Of a DNA stretch of 64,000 nucleotides, positions 17,830 to 26,578 are shown piece by piece. This DNA comes from CAZQRP01 sp964596125 (lineage in GTDB: Bacteria; Chloroflexota; Dehalococcoidia; GIF9; UBA5629), in NCBI GenBank assembly GCA_964596125.1, contig CAZQRP010000018.1, positions 1 through 64,000 of the forward strand, in the 5' to 3' direction. Both the position numbers and the translations under genes were made by a program. The notes under the pieces are model-generated. The model was not told where the DNA came from, made no database searches, and saw nothing but the letters and a program-made list of their open reading frames with translations. Within the stretch, counting starts at the first letter, position 1; the number at the start of each line of letters is the position of its first letter.

Positions 17830-18483
17830 ATGATAACGGTTACTGAGCAAAAACCTTTTGAAGAAATTTTACAGAGTATGGAGCACTGTAAAGCAATATA
17901 TCTTATCGGGTGCGGCACATGTCCTACCATGCTGCATACCGGTGGTAAAACTGAGGTGCTTGAAATGAAAGCTAAACTGGAAGAGGCAGGTAAGAAGGTT
18001 ACCGGTTGGATGGTAATCCCCACTGCTTGCGATGATCTTACCAGGGATGCAATAGTAAAGAATGCTGAAGATAGCCAGGCTGCCGACTGTATTTTGATAA
18101 TGTCATGTGCATTTGGGGTACAAATGGTTGGTAGCTGTACCGATAGACGTGTTTATCCAGCACTTAACACATTATTTTTAGGGAAGGAAGAACCACTTGG
18201 AACAATTACTGAGTTATGTATGCAGTGCGGCAATTGTGTTCTGGACCAGACCGCAGGCATATGTCCGGTGGTCAGTTGTGCTAAGGGACTATTTAATGGA
18301 CCTTGTGGCGGATCGGTGGGAGGTAAATGTGAAGTGTCGCCGGACACTCCTTGTGCTTGGCAATTAATAATTGACCGTCTTACTGCTCTAGGACAGCTAG
18401 ATGAACTGGAGAAAATCCAGCCTATTAAGGATTGGAGTACCAGTAGCTCTGGAGGTCCCAGGAAAATAATCATACAGGGCTAG
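17830..18483 (+). CDS. metV: MetV-type partner subunit of methylene-THF reductase (right module)
   Basis: A 217-residue MetV paralogue with the same cysteine landmarks as the left copy: 'IGCGTCPTM' near residue 25, 'LCMQCGNCVLDQTAGICP' and 'GPCGGSVGGKCEV'. 'GWMVIPTACDDLTRD' is the shared central motif. Predicted to carry iron-sulphur cluster(s) and bridge NuoEF/HoxU to MetF. It lies between nuoF and metF, 64 bases before the metF start chosen here. Confidence 0.9.
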   Translation: MITVTEQKPFEEILQSMEHCKAIYLIGCGTCPTMLHTGGKTEVLEMKAKLEEAGKKVTGWMVIPTACDDLTRDAIVKNAEDSQAADCILIMSCAFGVQMVGSCTDRRVYPALNTLFLGKEEPLGTITELCMQCGNCVLDQTAGICPVVSCAKGLFNGPCGGSVGGKCEVSPDTPCAWQLIIDRLTALGQLDELEKIQPIKDWSTSSSGGPRKIIIQG

Positions 18484-18547
18484 TAGAGCCATTTGGAGGT
18501 TCAGTCTTATTACGGATGTAGTGCGAAACAGAACGGAGGCAGCATTA

Positions 18548-19465
18548 ATGAAAGTGGGAACGAATCTGGAAAAGATTTTAGAAAGTGGAAGATTTGCAGT
18601 TACTACAGAAGCTGGTCCACCAAAAGGTACCAGTGCTGCGGTTGTACAAAAAAAAGGCGAATTACTTCGTAACTGCACTGATGCTGTTAATGTGACTGAT
18701 AATCAGACCGCCGTTGTTCGTATGTCTAGTCTTGCTGGCTGCTTGCTTTTGAAGCAGCAGGGTATAGAACCGGTTATGCAAATGGTTGTCCGCGATAGGA
18801 ATCGAATTGCTATTCAAAGTGATGTTTTAGCGGCGGTAGCCCTTGGCATAGGTAATATCCTATGCCTGTCAGGTGACCATCAAACCTTTGGTAATCATCC
18901 CTCTGCGAAAAGTGTTTTTGATATTGACTCGATTCAGCTAATACAAACGCTGAAAAAGATGCGCGATGAGAAGAAATTCCTGAATGATGAAGATATCCAG
19001 GGCGAAGTTCCCCTATTCATCGGAGCCGCTGCCAATCCCTTTGCTGATCCGTTTGAATTCAGGGTAGTAAGGCTTGCAAAAAAAATCAAAGCAGGTGCTG
19101 ACTTTATTCAAACGCAGGCAGTGTATGACATCACTAAATTTGCTAAGTGGATGGAGATGGTTACTGACAGGGGATTGGATAGGGAAACGCATATCCTTGC
19201 TGGTGTAATACCAATCCGGTCAGCAGGTATGGCTCGTTATATGAAAGACTATGTTGCTGGAGTCTATGTTCCAGATGAGATACTGACTAGACTTCAGCAG
19301 GCCGATAGTGCCAAGGAAGAGGGATTAAAAATTGTACTTGAGATCATTGAGCAGTTGAAAGAGATCCCAGGGATTCACGGCGTTCATATAATGGCGGTTG
19401 GCTGGGAGGACATTGTTCCGGAACTAACGGAAAGGGCTGGACTAATGCCCAGGCCTATATTGTAA
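18548..19465 (+). CDS. metF: methylenetetrahydrofolate reductase, MetF-type (right module)
   Basis: A 305-residue MetF paralogue from the ATG at 18548, chosen because GGAGG lies 8 bases upstream; an in-frame GTG at 18521 would include it. Landmarks: 'FAVTTEAGPPKGTS', 'DAVNVTDNQTAVVRM', 'QMVVRDRNR', 'NILCLSGDHQT' and 'GADFIQTQAVYDI'. It retains the residues shared with the left copy. It ends 19 bases before a receiver-only response regulator on the same strand, so the regulator may be part of the same transcript. Confidence 0.92.
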   Translation: MKVGTNLEKILESGRFAVTTEAGPPKGTSAAVVQKKGELLRNCTDAVNVTDNQTAVVRMSSLAGCLLLKQQGIEPVMQMVVRDRNRIAIQSDVLAAVALGIGNILCLSGDHQTFGNHPSAKSVFDIDSIQLIQTLKKMRDEKKFLNDEDIQGEVPLFIGAAANPFADPFEFRVVRLAKKIKAGADFIQTQAVYDITKFAKWMEMVTDRGLDRETHILAGVIPIRSAGMARYMKDYVAGVYVPDEILTRLQQADSAKEEGLKIVLEIIEQLKEIPGIHGVHIMAVGWEDIVPELTERAGLMPRPIL

Positions 19466-19484
19466 ATGACCGCAGGAGGAAAGT

Positions 19485-19886
19485 ATGGAAGCAAAAATTT
19501 TAGTAGTTGACGATGACCCGGATATCTTGGAGATGTTAACTTTAATTCTTGAGTCCCACAATTACAAGGTGGTTACAGCCCGTGATGGAGTAGAGGCTTT
19601 AGATAAATTAAGGGCGGAAAACCCGGATCTGATGATTCTTGACCTTCTTATGCCTAAGATGGATGGATTTGCAGTGTGTAAGGAGCTTCAAGATTCCAGA
19701 TGGTCGAAATACAGGAATATGCCTATTGTTATCCTGACATCGGTACGGGAAGAGGCAAGCCGACGCCGCTATGAGCTGGAGACTGGTCTGCAACTCAATG
19801 TTGATGATTATGTTGAAAAGCCTATTTCTCCAGATATTTTTATGGAAAGGGTAGGCAGGCTCATTAAAGGAAAGGGCAAGGCCTGA
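19485..19886 (+). CDS. single-domain response regulator (receiver only)
   Basis: A 133-residue CheY-like receiver with acidic pocket 'VDDDPDI', phosphoacceptor Asp in 'LMILDLLMPKMDG', Thr in 'ILTSVREEASRRR' and Lys in 'YVEKPISP'. The segment after the Thr is longer than in CheY ('REEASRRRYELETG') and recurs in the receiver at 21321-21710, marking a local paralogous pair. AGGAGGA precedes the ATG. It directly follows metF of the right module. With no output domain it must act by binding a partner, such as one of the two GAF kinases, or by phosphotransfer. Confidence 0.9.
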   Translation: MEAKILVVDDDPDILEMLTLILESHNYKVVTARDGVEALDKLRAENPDLMILDLLMPKMDGFAVCKELQDSRWSKYRNMPIVILTSVREEASRRRYELETGLQLNVDDYVEKPISPDIFMERVGRLIKGKGKA

Positions 19887-20376
19887 ATTTAATTTAAAAA
19901 TTTCATGGGATAGTAGTAAAGCATAGGTCAATTGCTCTGCTAAAATCAGGATATTTTTAAAATTCTGTCCATTGATTTCAACCGCTCAGCGTGGGGCAAG
20001 TGTCTCTTGTATAAGCTCAGTTTATTTCTGGTCTATAGCAGGAAACCATTACCGAAGAATCTGACCTCAATTGTCTTTAGCTGGTCATTCGATTTTCTTC
20101 CAAATTCGTCTGAAACAACTATCTGTCGTTGCTTGCTCCCTGCCAACTGCTGGTCGATCGTGGCCTCGTAAGACAATGAGTCGTGAGATATGGATCATAC
20201 AGTTACATTTCTTAGTAATGCAGTCCTCTATACAAATTGTTTATCGTGAAGCGCACTATTTTAAACAATACGTATACCTGACTTTACCTCTTGATTTGTA
20301 CTCGTTATAATAGGCATCGAAAGTTACCACTGAAAACAGTGCAAGACCTTTAACTATTTAGATAGAGGTAAGAGTT
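19887..20376. other. intergenic stretch without a recognisable gene
   Basis: 490 bases. One short open frame exists but lacks a ribosome-binding site and protein-like composition. I see no RNA gene, repeat or gene remnant; it probably holds the promoter of the cyclic-nucleotide-binding-domain gene. Confidence 0.4.
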
Positions 20377-20877
20377 TTGAACACAGTGCAGGTGCTTAAA
20401 AGGTGTGAAGTCTTTGTAGGGCTTAGTGATAGTGACCTGGAAATCGTATCCGGTCTGTCTTCATGGCGGAAGGAAACATACAACGCGGGCGAGATAATAT
20501 TTAAAGAGGAGAATAAAGCAAGGGATTTTTATATACTAGAGAAGGGGGAGGTCAGACTGGTCGTCACGCTGCGTAAGGGAGAATCAAAGGAACTAACACA
20601 GGTACCAATGGTTAATATCACAAAGGGAGACATTTTTGGATGGTCCTCCATAGTATACCCTCATTCTCTAACCATGTCTGCAATCTGTATCAAACCTTCT
20701 TCTATCGTGTCTGTATGCGGTGCTGAGTTGAAAGCATTGATGAATGATAATCCTTCAATTGGCTATGAGATAATGAGAGGATTAGTACGTGTCATTGGAG
20801 CTCGATTAAGGGATTTACGTCATAGATTTATCGATAAGGATAAACTATTTCTGCCAAAAGAGGAAATTAGTATATAG
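20377..20877 (+). CDS. cyclic nucleotide-binding-domain protein (Crp/Fnr sensor half, no HTH)
   Basis: A 166-residue protein with TTG start preceded by AGAGG. It has the cNBD beta-roll: 'CEVFVGLSDSDLEIVSGLS', 'ETYNAGEIIFKEENKARDFY', 'ILEKGEVRLVV', and 'GDIFGWSSIVYPHSLTMSA' around the phosphate-binding cassette. It ends about 30 residues after the C-helix ('GLVRVIGARLRDLRHRFID') with no winged-helix DNA-binding domain, so it resembles a stand-alone sensor rather than a full Crp regulator. The canonical cAMP-binding Arg of the cassette is not evident, so the ligand may differ. It sits beside the receiver-only proteins and kinases. Confidence 0.85.
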   Translation: MNTVQVLKRCEVFVGLSDSDLEIVSGLSSWRKETYNAGEIIFKEENKARDFYILEKGEVRLVVTLRKGESKELTQVPMVNITKGDIFGWSSIVYPHSLTMSAICIKPSSIVSVCGAELKALMNDNPSIGYEIMRGLVRVIGARLRDLRHRFIDKDKLFLPKEEISI

Positions 20878-20880
20878 TAG

Positions 20881-21270
20881 CTACTTCTTAAGCAGTCTTT
20901 TTACTCTTTTCAGCAGCTCTTCAGGAGAAACTGGCTTGTCCACATAGTCCTCAGTATCCAGTGCGAGTCCTTGACTGACGCTAAGGGTAGTTTCCCCCAC
21001 TTTTTCTGCGAAGCTTGTTAACATGATGACAGGTATCTTGCTGAGTTCGTTGTCTTTCTTAAGCTCCTCGGCAGCATTAAAACCGTTTTTAACAGGCATA
21101 ATTATATCCAGGATTATCAAATCAGGCTTTTCTTGTCTTGCCTTTAAAAGTCCTTCATCTCCATCGCTGGCGATGATCACTTCATACGGTTCACTCTCCA
21201 AGACCAACTTGGTTGCTTCTACAAAGTCCGGATCATCATCAACAAGGAGAATTTTAGCTTTGCTATTCAT
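20881..21270 (-). CDS. single-domain response regulator (receiver only)
   Basis: A 129-residue CheY-like receiver with 'LLVDDDPDFVEATK', phosphoacceptor Asp in 'LIILDIIMPVKNG', 'VIMLTSFAEK' and Lys in 'YVDKPVSP'. I set the start at 21270 because AGGAGG precedes that ATG; the in-frame upstream start at 21324 would include the site. It lies immediately downstream of another receiver gene on the same strand, forming a tandem with the GAF kinase at 21814-23067. No output domain. Confidence 0.9.
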   Translation of the reverse strand: MNSKAKILLVDDDPDFVEATKLVLESEPYEVIIASDGDEGLLKARQEKPDLIILDIIMPVKNGFNAAEELKKDNELSKIPVIMLTSFAEKVGETTLSVSQGLALDTEDYVDKPVSPEELLKRVKRLLKK

Positions 21271-21320
21271 CGTTTTTGGTACCTCCTGAAATATTTCAGT
21301 GTAAATTAGGCTTATTGCTT

Positions 21321-21710
21321 TCATTTAAGAAGTTTTGCCACCGAGTTAAGCAAGACCGTTGGTATTATGGGTTTTTCTATATAGTCATCAACGTTAAGCT
21401 CCTGACCTGTTTCCAGCTCATAACGACGTCGGCTAGCCTCTTCCCGTACTGATGTGAGAATGAGAATAGGCATATCATGATACTGTGACCATTTTGGACT
21501 TTTTAGTTCTTTATGGACAGCAAAACCGTCTACTTTAGGCATAAGGAGATCAAGAATCATCAGGTCCGGCTTTTCTGAGTTGAGTTTATCAAAGCATTCC
21601 TGACCATCTTGGGCAATTACTACCTGATAATCTTTAGAGGTGAGAATAACAGATATAGCATCACGGATATCGGGGTCGTCATCAACTATTAGAATCTTTT
21701 CCCCTGTCAT
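21321..21710 (-). CDS. single-domain response regulator (receiver only)
   Basis: A 129-residue receiver with 'IVDDDPDIRDAISV', phosphoacceptor Asp in 'LMILDLLMPKVDG' and Lys in 'YIEKPIIP'. The long loop 'TSVREEASRRRYELETG' is nearly identical to that of the receiver at 19485-19886, pointing to a shared partner or recent duplication. It lies between the GAF-HisKA kinase and the next receiver on the minus strand, so kinase plus two receivers probably form one transcript. Confidence 0.9.
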   Translation of the reverse strand: MTGEKILIVDDDPDIRDAISVILTSKDYQVVIAQDGQECFDKLNSEKPDLMILDLLMPKVDGFAVHKELKSPKWSQYHDMPILILTSVREEASRRRYELETGQELNVDDYIEKPIIPTVLLNSVAKLLK

Positions 21711-21813
21711 CGGCTTTTACCTGCATGAAATTATATCAGAACTCAGTGTAGTCTTCCAGATTCTTTCTGTTACCTGTATTGTAGTCCCTACCGCAGTGCG
21801 CACAAATAAAACA

Positions 21814-23067
21814 TTAATTACCTGTCTGCGTGTGGCTTTTTATGGGGATTGTAAAACTGAATTTGCTCCCTTTACCGGTTTCAGGACAGGGACTTTGTGC
21901 CCATAGCTTGCCCCCATGGGCCTCTATGATTCTTCTTGAGATAGAAAGTCCCAAACCAGTCCCTTTCGTTTCTGTATTACTGGCTCGGAAGAAATCTTCG
22001 AATACTCTTGGCAACTCATCGGCGGGAATACCACGGCCTGTATCTATCACTTCTATCAAAACCTCGCCCGCATTTTCTCGACCCCGTATTGTGACCTCGC
22101 CTTCAGTAGTATAGCTTATGGCATTATTTACAAGATTGGCTATTACTTGTTGTAGCCTGGGGGGAGAACCATAGATTAAAGGGAGGTCAAGTGGTACATC
22201 AACTGAAAAAAGTATTCCTCTTTGACTCGCCAGGCTGGAGCCTTCTTCAGCAAAGCGTTCTATTATTTCAGCAAGTGATACTTCTTCCATCTCCTCAACT
22301 AACTGACACATTTCAATGCGGGGAATATCCAGCAGGTCACTAACGAGCTTAATAAGTTCATTAATTCTCTCACTGGACCTCTCCATCATGTGTTTTTGTT
22401 TCTCATTTAACTCGCCAGCAAAGCCGTCAAGTATCACTCTTAAGAAACTCTGTATGGCGGCAAGGGGAGCTTTTAAATCATGGGCAGCTATGCTTATAAA
22501 GCGTAGAAATTTCTCCTTTTCCTCCTCGAGATTATTTCGCTCGATTTGGCTTGCGGTTAGGTCCTGCGCCAGTGATTCGTGTAATTGTGCTCTCTCCAGG
22601 GCAACGGCTCCCAGGTTTGCCAGCGCACTAAAAAATTCTATTTCTTTAGTTGAGAATTTATGCTTTACTGCAGTGTAGATGCGGGTAATCCCAATAATCT
22701 CGCCACGCCGAACTAGAGGAAGAGATAATATTGATACAACCCCTTCCCTTTTTGCTTCTTTTTTGTATTGGACTCGAGGGTCTCGAGTAGCATCTATAAT
22801 TGCCACTGGTTTACCGCTGAGTGCCTGTGCTATGGAGGTGTCTACTCTTACAGGTCCCTTTCTAACGTACCAGTCACTCAATCCGTAGGCCACAGTATGT
22901 ATCAACTGCTGTTGGTCTGGGGTTAGCAACATGAGAGAGCAGCCTTTAGCCTCTGCCACATTACAGAGGGTCTTCACAATCGTATTGAGGACCTTACTTG
23001 GTTCTAAATCGGAGTGAAGCTTCTGAGCTATATCATAAAGTATCTGGTATCGTTGTTCAGCTTTCAT
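21814..23067 (-). CDS. GAF-domain sensor histidine kinase (HisKA type)
   Basis: 417 residues, no membrane segment. A GAF domain spans about 17-165 ('DLEPSKVLNTIVKTLCNVAE', 'GCSLMLLTPDQQQL'), then a short coiled coil. The HisKA dimerisation domain has the phosphorylated His in 'ISIAAHDLKAPLAAIQSF' (~197). The HATPase domain shows N box 'LVNNAISYTTEG', G1 'VIDTGRGIP' and 'GTGLGLSISRRIIEAHGG'. A cytoplasmic sensor of a small ligand or redox state; the GAF ligand cannot be read. It is followed on the same strand by two receiver-only proteins, which are probable phosphoacceptors. Confidence 0.93.
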   Translation of the reverse strand: MKAEQRYQILYDIAQKLHSDLEPSKVLNTIVKTLCNVAEAKGCSLMLLTPDQQQLIHTVAYGLSDWYVRKGPVRVDTSIAQALSGKPVAIIDATRDPRVQYKKEAKREGVVSILSLPLVRRGEIIGITRIYTAVKHKFSTKEIEFFSALANLGAVALERAQLHESLAQDLTASQIERNNLEEEKEKFLRFISIAAHDLKAPLAAIQSFLRVILDGFAGELNEKQKHMMERSSERINELIKLVSDLLDIPRIEMCQLVEEMEEVSLAEIIERFAEEGSSLASQRGILFSVDVPLDLPLIYGSPPRLQQVIANLVNNAISYTTEGEVTIRGRENAGEVLIEVIDTGRGIPADELPRVFEDFFRASNTETKGTGLGLSISRRIIEAHGGKLWAQSPCPETGKGSKFSFTIPIKSHTQTGN

Positions 23068-23272
23068 TTCTGCCGTCTCCGAGAATCAAAATATTATAGT
23101 CTTATCTGGCGAGTACTCTTAGCATGGATATCGGCTATTTGTTACCATGTTGTTTGGTTTACAATGAAACACTGTACTATTCAGAATATGTCTGCTATTA
23201 ATTAGCTCAAACACTGCTTCTATAACCCCAGCCAAGCAAGAAGATAAAAAGTAATCTCTCCTTATATGCTAT

Positions 23273-24568
23273 TCAGCTATAGTCATTACTTTCATATTTT
23301 GTGTCAGCTATGTTAACAGCCAGCGGAACTATTACATTAGCTTTGGTCCCCTTACCTGGCTGAGATTCAATGATACAACGGCCGCCGAGTAGTCTCGTCC
23401 TTTCTTTCATACTGAACAGCCCTGCACCTCTTCCACTTTCCTCAATGTGCGTGATTAACGAGATATCAAATCCTTTGCCGTCATCAATGATGTTTAGTTC
23501 AAGTTCGTTACCTTGGCGATTCAAAGATATCGTGACGTTTTTAGCTTCGGAGTGGTGCAAAATATTACCAATAGTTCCCTGGGCCACACGGAATAGCCCC
23601 GCTTCCATTTCAGGTGGTAAAGGCATTTTTTCCTCTGAGAATTGATAGGAGACATTAATACCTGCGGGTGTCAAGTTAGTTTCTGCATAATGACGTATAG
23701 CAGGTATGAGCCCGAGTGTATCTAAAAGAGTAGGACGCAGGTCAGTTATTAATCGACTGACTTCTGAGCCTATTTGAATAGACAAGGATTGTACTTTTTT
23801 TAGCCTCTCTTTAAATTCCACGTTGATAGTATCGGATATTTCAGCCATCTCTACCAGTGCTTGTAAATTCAGAGCAAGTCCGGAAAGTGACTGACTGGTT
23901 TCATCGTGTAATTCCCGGGAGATTCTCCGACGTTCTTCCTCCTGTGCCACTAATATTTGTTGAGCTAACTGTCGATATCTTTCTCTACTTCGTCGCAGTT
24001 GTTTGTAGAGTTTTGCCTGCTCAATTGCTATACCCAACTGGTCCCCGATTGATTGCAGGATAAATACATCTCTTTTATTGAAGCGGCGTGGCATATAACT
24101 GGCAACATTCATCACTCCAAGTACGATACCCTTTGCTTGAAGAGGAACACTGAGGAATGCCTTTAATCCTTCTGTACTTATCAGACTTGGATGGGCTGCA
24201 TTAGGTTCCAACGAAATGTCTTCGACCAACCTTGGCTTGCCGCTTTGAGCCACCTTTCCAGCAATTCCTTCGCCCAGGCGAAGCCGCATTTCCTCGGCGT
24301 ATTTCTGTGACAATTCATGATAGACACTGTAAGATAATGCCTTTGACTGCTCGTCCAGAAGCATTATTCCCCCGACTGCCCCGTTCACGATATCAAGCAC
24401 ATTATCCAGGCCGATCTTAAGGATGGCATCAAGGTCTCGCAGCCCGCTTATTGCGGCTGAAACCCGGCTAATAGCTGCAATGTAATAAGGTGTCTCGGTC
24501 TCGATATCCTGGTCACTCGTTTTTGACCGTGAATTCTTGTGGATGGTAGATTTTTCGTCCTTTTTCAT
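23273..24568 (-). CDS. GAF-domain sensor histidine kinase (HisKA_3, NarX/DegS type)
   Basis: 431 residues, cytoplasmic. The N-terminal GAF domain is about 45-195 ('GGIMLLDEQSKALSY', 'GEGIAGKVAQSGKPRLVEDI'). A HisKA_3 domain follows with 'RRRISRELHDETSQSLSGLA' (His ~223). The C-terminal HATPase shows 'IDDGKGFDI' and 'GRGAGLFSMKERTRLLGG'. This kinase class pairs with NarL-type regulators; the only complete one in the window is at 14438-15091, and the 13340-14125 double receiver has a NarL-like second receiver. Probably orphan-arranged but functionally linked to them (inference). Confidence 0.93.
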   Translation of the reverse strand: MKKDEKSTIHKNSRSKTSDQDIETETPYYIAAISRVSAAISGLRDLDAILKIGLDNVLDIVNGAVGGIMLLDEQSKALSYSVYHELSQKYAEEMRLRLGEGIAGKVAQSGKPRLVEDISLEPNAAHPSLISTEGLKAFLSVPLQAKGIVLGVMNVASYMPRRFNKRDVFILQSIGDQLGIAIEQAKLYKQLRRSRERYRQLAQQILVAQEEERRRISRELHDETSQSLSGLALNLQALVEMAEISDTINVEFKERLKKVQSLSIQIGSEVSRLITDLRPTLLDTLGLIPAIRHYAETNLTPAGINVSYQFSEEKMPLPPEMEAGLFRVAQGTIGNILHHSEAKNVTISLNRQGNELELNIIDDGKGFDISLITHIEESGRGAGLFSMKERTRLLGGRCIIESQPGKGTKANVIVPLAVNIADTKYESNDYS

Positions 24569-24960
24569 TGTCGCTTACCTCAGAATGAGGGTCCGGTTCA
24601 TTTTGTTAAACAATAAATTCAGACGGTTTTTCAGGAGCTCGAATAAATCCGCTAATGAAACAAGACTATAGTAAATCTAGAATTTTTGCAACTTTTGGTG
24701 TCGCTGGCTGCTAACAAGGCAATTTGCCCCACGTCGTATTTCTAATTATATTAGATACAATCTGCAATACTATTTACACAGGTTAGACTTTAATAGGTTA
24801 ATGATTATAGACCTGTTATCAGTATATGTCTAATTTCCTTTATATGAATTACCCTGCCTGAATGAAATAATGCCTGTTATTTTTTATGCGGGACGAGCTT
24901 TTGTCCCTGCTTACGACGACTTGAATCGGTGTACATAGTTTAGCATGGCGTACTTTATTG
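24569..24960. other. divergent intergenic region
   Basis: About 390 AT-rich bases between the minus-strand NarX-like kinase and the plus-strand amidohydrolase. It should contain the kinase promoter. No gene, repeat or structured RNA was recognised. Confidence 0.4.
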
Positions 24961-24989
24961 TTGAGAATAATGAGTTTGTCTATTATAAT
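24961..24989 (+). promoter_or_regulatory. sigma-70-type promoter for the amidohydrolase gene
   Basis: TTGAGA (24961-24966) and a consensus TATAAT (24984-24989) are separated by exactly 17 bases. Transcription would start near 24996, at or just past the likely translation start, which implies a leaderless or nearly leaderless message. Confidence 0.6.
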
Positions 24990-25839
24990 GCTCAAAGTGA
25001 TTGTAGACTTTCATACTCATGTTGTGTCACCTCAAGTACGGGAAAGACGCGCTGAATATGTCGTGCGTGATGCTTGCTTTTCCCTTCTTTATTCTCAGCC
25101 GAAAGCTAAACTCGTGACGGCTGAGGAACTGGTCAATAGTATGGATGAATGTGGCATTCATAAATCGGTCATTCTTAATCTGGGGTGGGAGAATCACGAG
25201 ATTTGTGTTGAGACGAACGATTATATATTGGAGGCTACCTCTTATCACTCTCAAAGGTTAATTGCCTTTTGTGCCATACAACCCACGGCTGGTGATAAGG
25301 CCATTGAAGAGTTGGAGCGCTGTGCTAATAATGGAGCCAAAGGTATTGGCGAACTGAGGCCAGATGTTCAGGGATTTGACCTTAGAGATATTGATATAAT
25401 GAAACCGATAGTGGACGTAGCCGTGAAACACGATTTAATTTTCCTGATTCATGCTTCTGAGCCTGTGGGTCATCAATATTTTGGCAAAGGAAATGTTACT
25501 CCAGATATCATTTATCCATTTATACTGAATTTTCCTGAATTGAAACTGGTTTGTGCTCATTGGGGTGGCGGCCTGCCATTTTATGCTCTAATGCCGGAGG
25601 TGGATACGGCATTGTGCAATGTCTTTTTTGATACGGCAGCTACTCCATTCTTGTATAAGCCTCAGATTTTCAAGCAGGCAAAAGAAATTGTAGGCAGTGA
25701 TAAAATACTGTTTGGCAGTGATTACCCGCTTCTTTCACAAAACAGGATAATCGATCAGATTGAGTCCAACAATCTGTCTGATGAAGATAAAGGTAAGATA
25801 CTAGGAGGTAATGCGCAAAGGTTGTTGTCCATTCCGTAG
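24988..25839 (+). CDS. TIM-barrel metal-dependent hydrolase (amidohydrolase-2-like)
   Basis: About 283 residues. The metal-binding signature 'VDFHTHVV' sits at the N-terminus. 'FLIHASEPVGHQ' (His at strand 5), 'LVCAHWGGGLPFY' (strand 6) and 'ILFGSDYPL' (catalytic Asp, strand 8) complete the amidohydrolase metal site. The family includes hydrolases and decarboxylases; the substrate is unknown. Possible starts are ATG 24988 and GTG 24997 ('IVDFHTH' follows directly). The promoter at 24961-24989 favours the GTG and a leaderless message. It is followed by thpR 20 bases later. Confidence 0.85.
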   Translation: MLKVIVDFHTHVVSPQVRERRAEYVVRDACFSLLYSQPKAKLVTAEELVNSMDECGIHKSVILNLGWENHEICVETNDYILEATSYHSQRLIAFCAIQPTAGDKAIEELERCANNGAKGIGELRPDVQGFDLRDIDIMKPIVDVAVKHDLIFLIHASEPVGHQYFGKGNVTPDIIYPFILNFPELKLVCAHWGGGLPFYALMPEVDTALCNVFFDTAATPFLYKPQIFKQAKEIVGSDKILFGSDYPLLSQNRIIDQIESNNLSDEDKGKILGGNAQRLLSIP

Positions 25840-25859
25840 TGAATGATATTCCTTAGCAG

Positions 25860-26471
25860 GTGAGCAGGTTGTTGAATAATCAGCAGATCAGGTCTTTTAT
25901 CGCCATTGAATTACCTGAGGAGGTTAAGTCCGGACTTCTTCAATTACAAAATGAGCTGAAGGTGTCTGGACATAATTATATAAAATGGGTAGCTCCAGAG
26001 GGTATTCATCTTACTATAAAATTTCTGGGTAATATATCTTCACACAGAGTTTCAGATGTTACAAAGGCTATGGAGGAAGCTGGTCGTATGGTCTCCGCAT
26101 TTCAGCTAAAGATTGGTGAATTGGGTGCTTTCCCGAATTTAAGGCGGCCCCGTGTAATCTGGGTGGGTATTGGTGGAGAATTAGATAAATTGGCATTTTT
26201 ACAGCAGCGCATTGATAACGCACTTATTCCGCTGGGTTTTCCTAAAGAAAAACGTCCTTTCAGTCCGCATATAACGCTAGCCAGAATACGAGAAAAAGCT
26301 TCATTTCACGAACAGCGTGATTTTGGTGAATTAATAGCAAGAACATCGTTTGAAGCAGTATATAACGTTGAGGTAAACGTTCTCAGCTTAATGAGAAGCC
26401 AGCTTTTACCTGGTGGTGCTGTTTATAGCCGCTTGGCCTTTGTAAATTTAAAGGCTTTAAAAGCGAACTGA
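25860..26471 (+). CDS. thpR: RNA 2',3'-cyclic phosphodiesterase
   Basis: A 203-residue 2H phosphoesterase. The two H-x-T/S-x motifs are 'GIHLTIKFLGN' and 'SPHITLARIRE', spaced as in ThpR/LigT. The N-terminus 'IRSFIAIELPEEVKSGLLQL' is typical. It hydrolyses 2',3'-cyclic phosphate ends of RNA. The start is GTG at 25860, with AGCAGG just upstream. It lies 20 bases after the amidohydrolase and may share its transcript. Confidence 0.9.
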   Translation: MSRLLNNQQIRSFIAIELPEEVKSGLLQLQNELKVSGHNYIKWVAPEGIHLTIKFLGNISSHRVSDVTKAMEEAGRMVSAFQLKIGELGAFPNLRRPRVIWVGIGGELDKLAFLQQRIDNALIPLGFPKEKRPFSPHITLARIREKASFHEQRDFGELIARTSFEAVYNVEVNVLSLMRSQLLPGGAVYSRLAFVNLKALKAN

Positions 26472-26578
26472 TAATTATATAAATGGTATCTGATAGCAGG
26501 TAAATTTGCCACTAGCTCGCAGTTGTTGTATACTTTGCGGTTGATGTATACTTTAAAAATCTTCGGAGGAGGTGGAAA

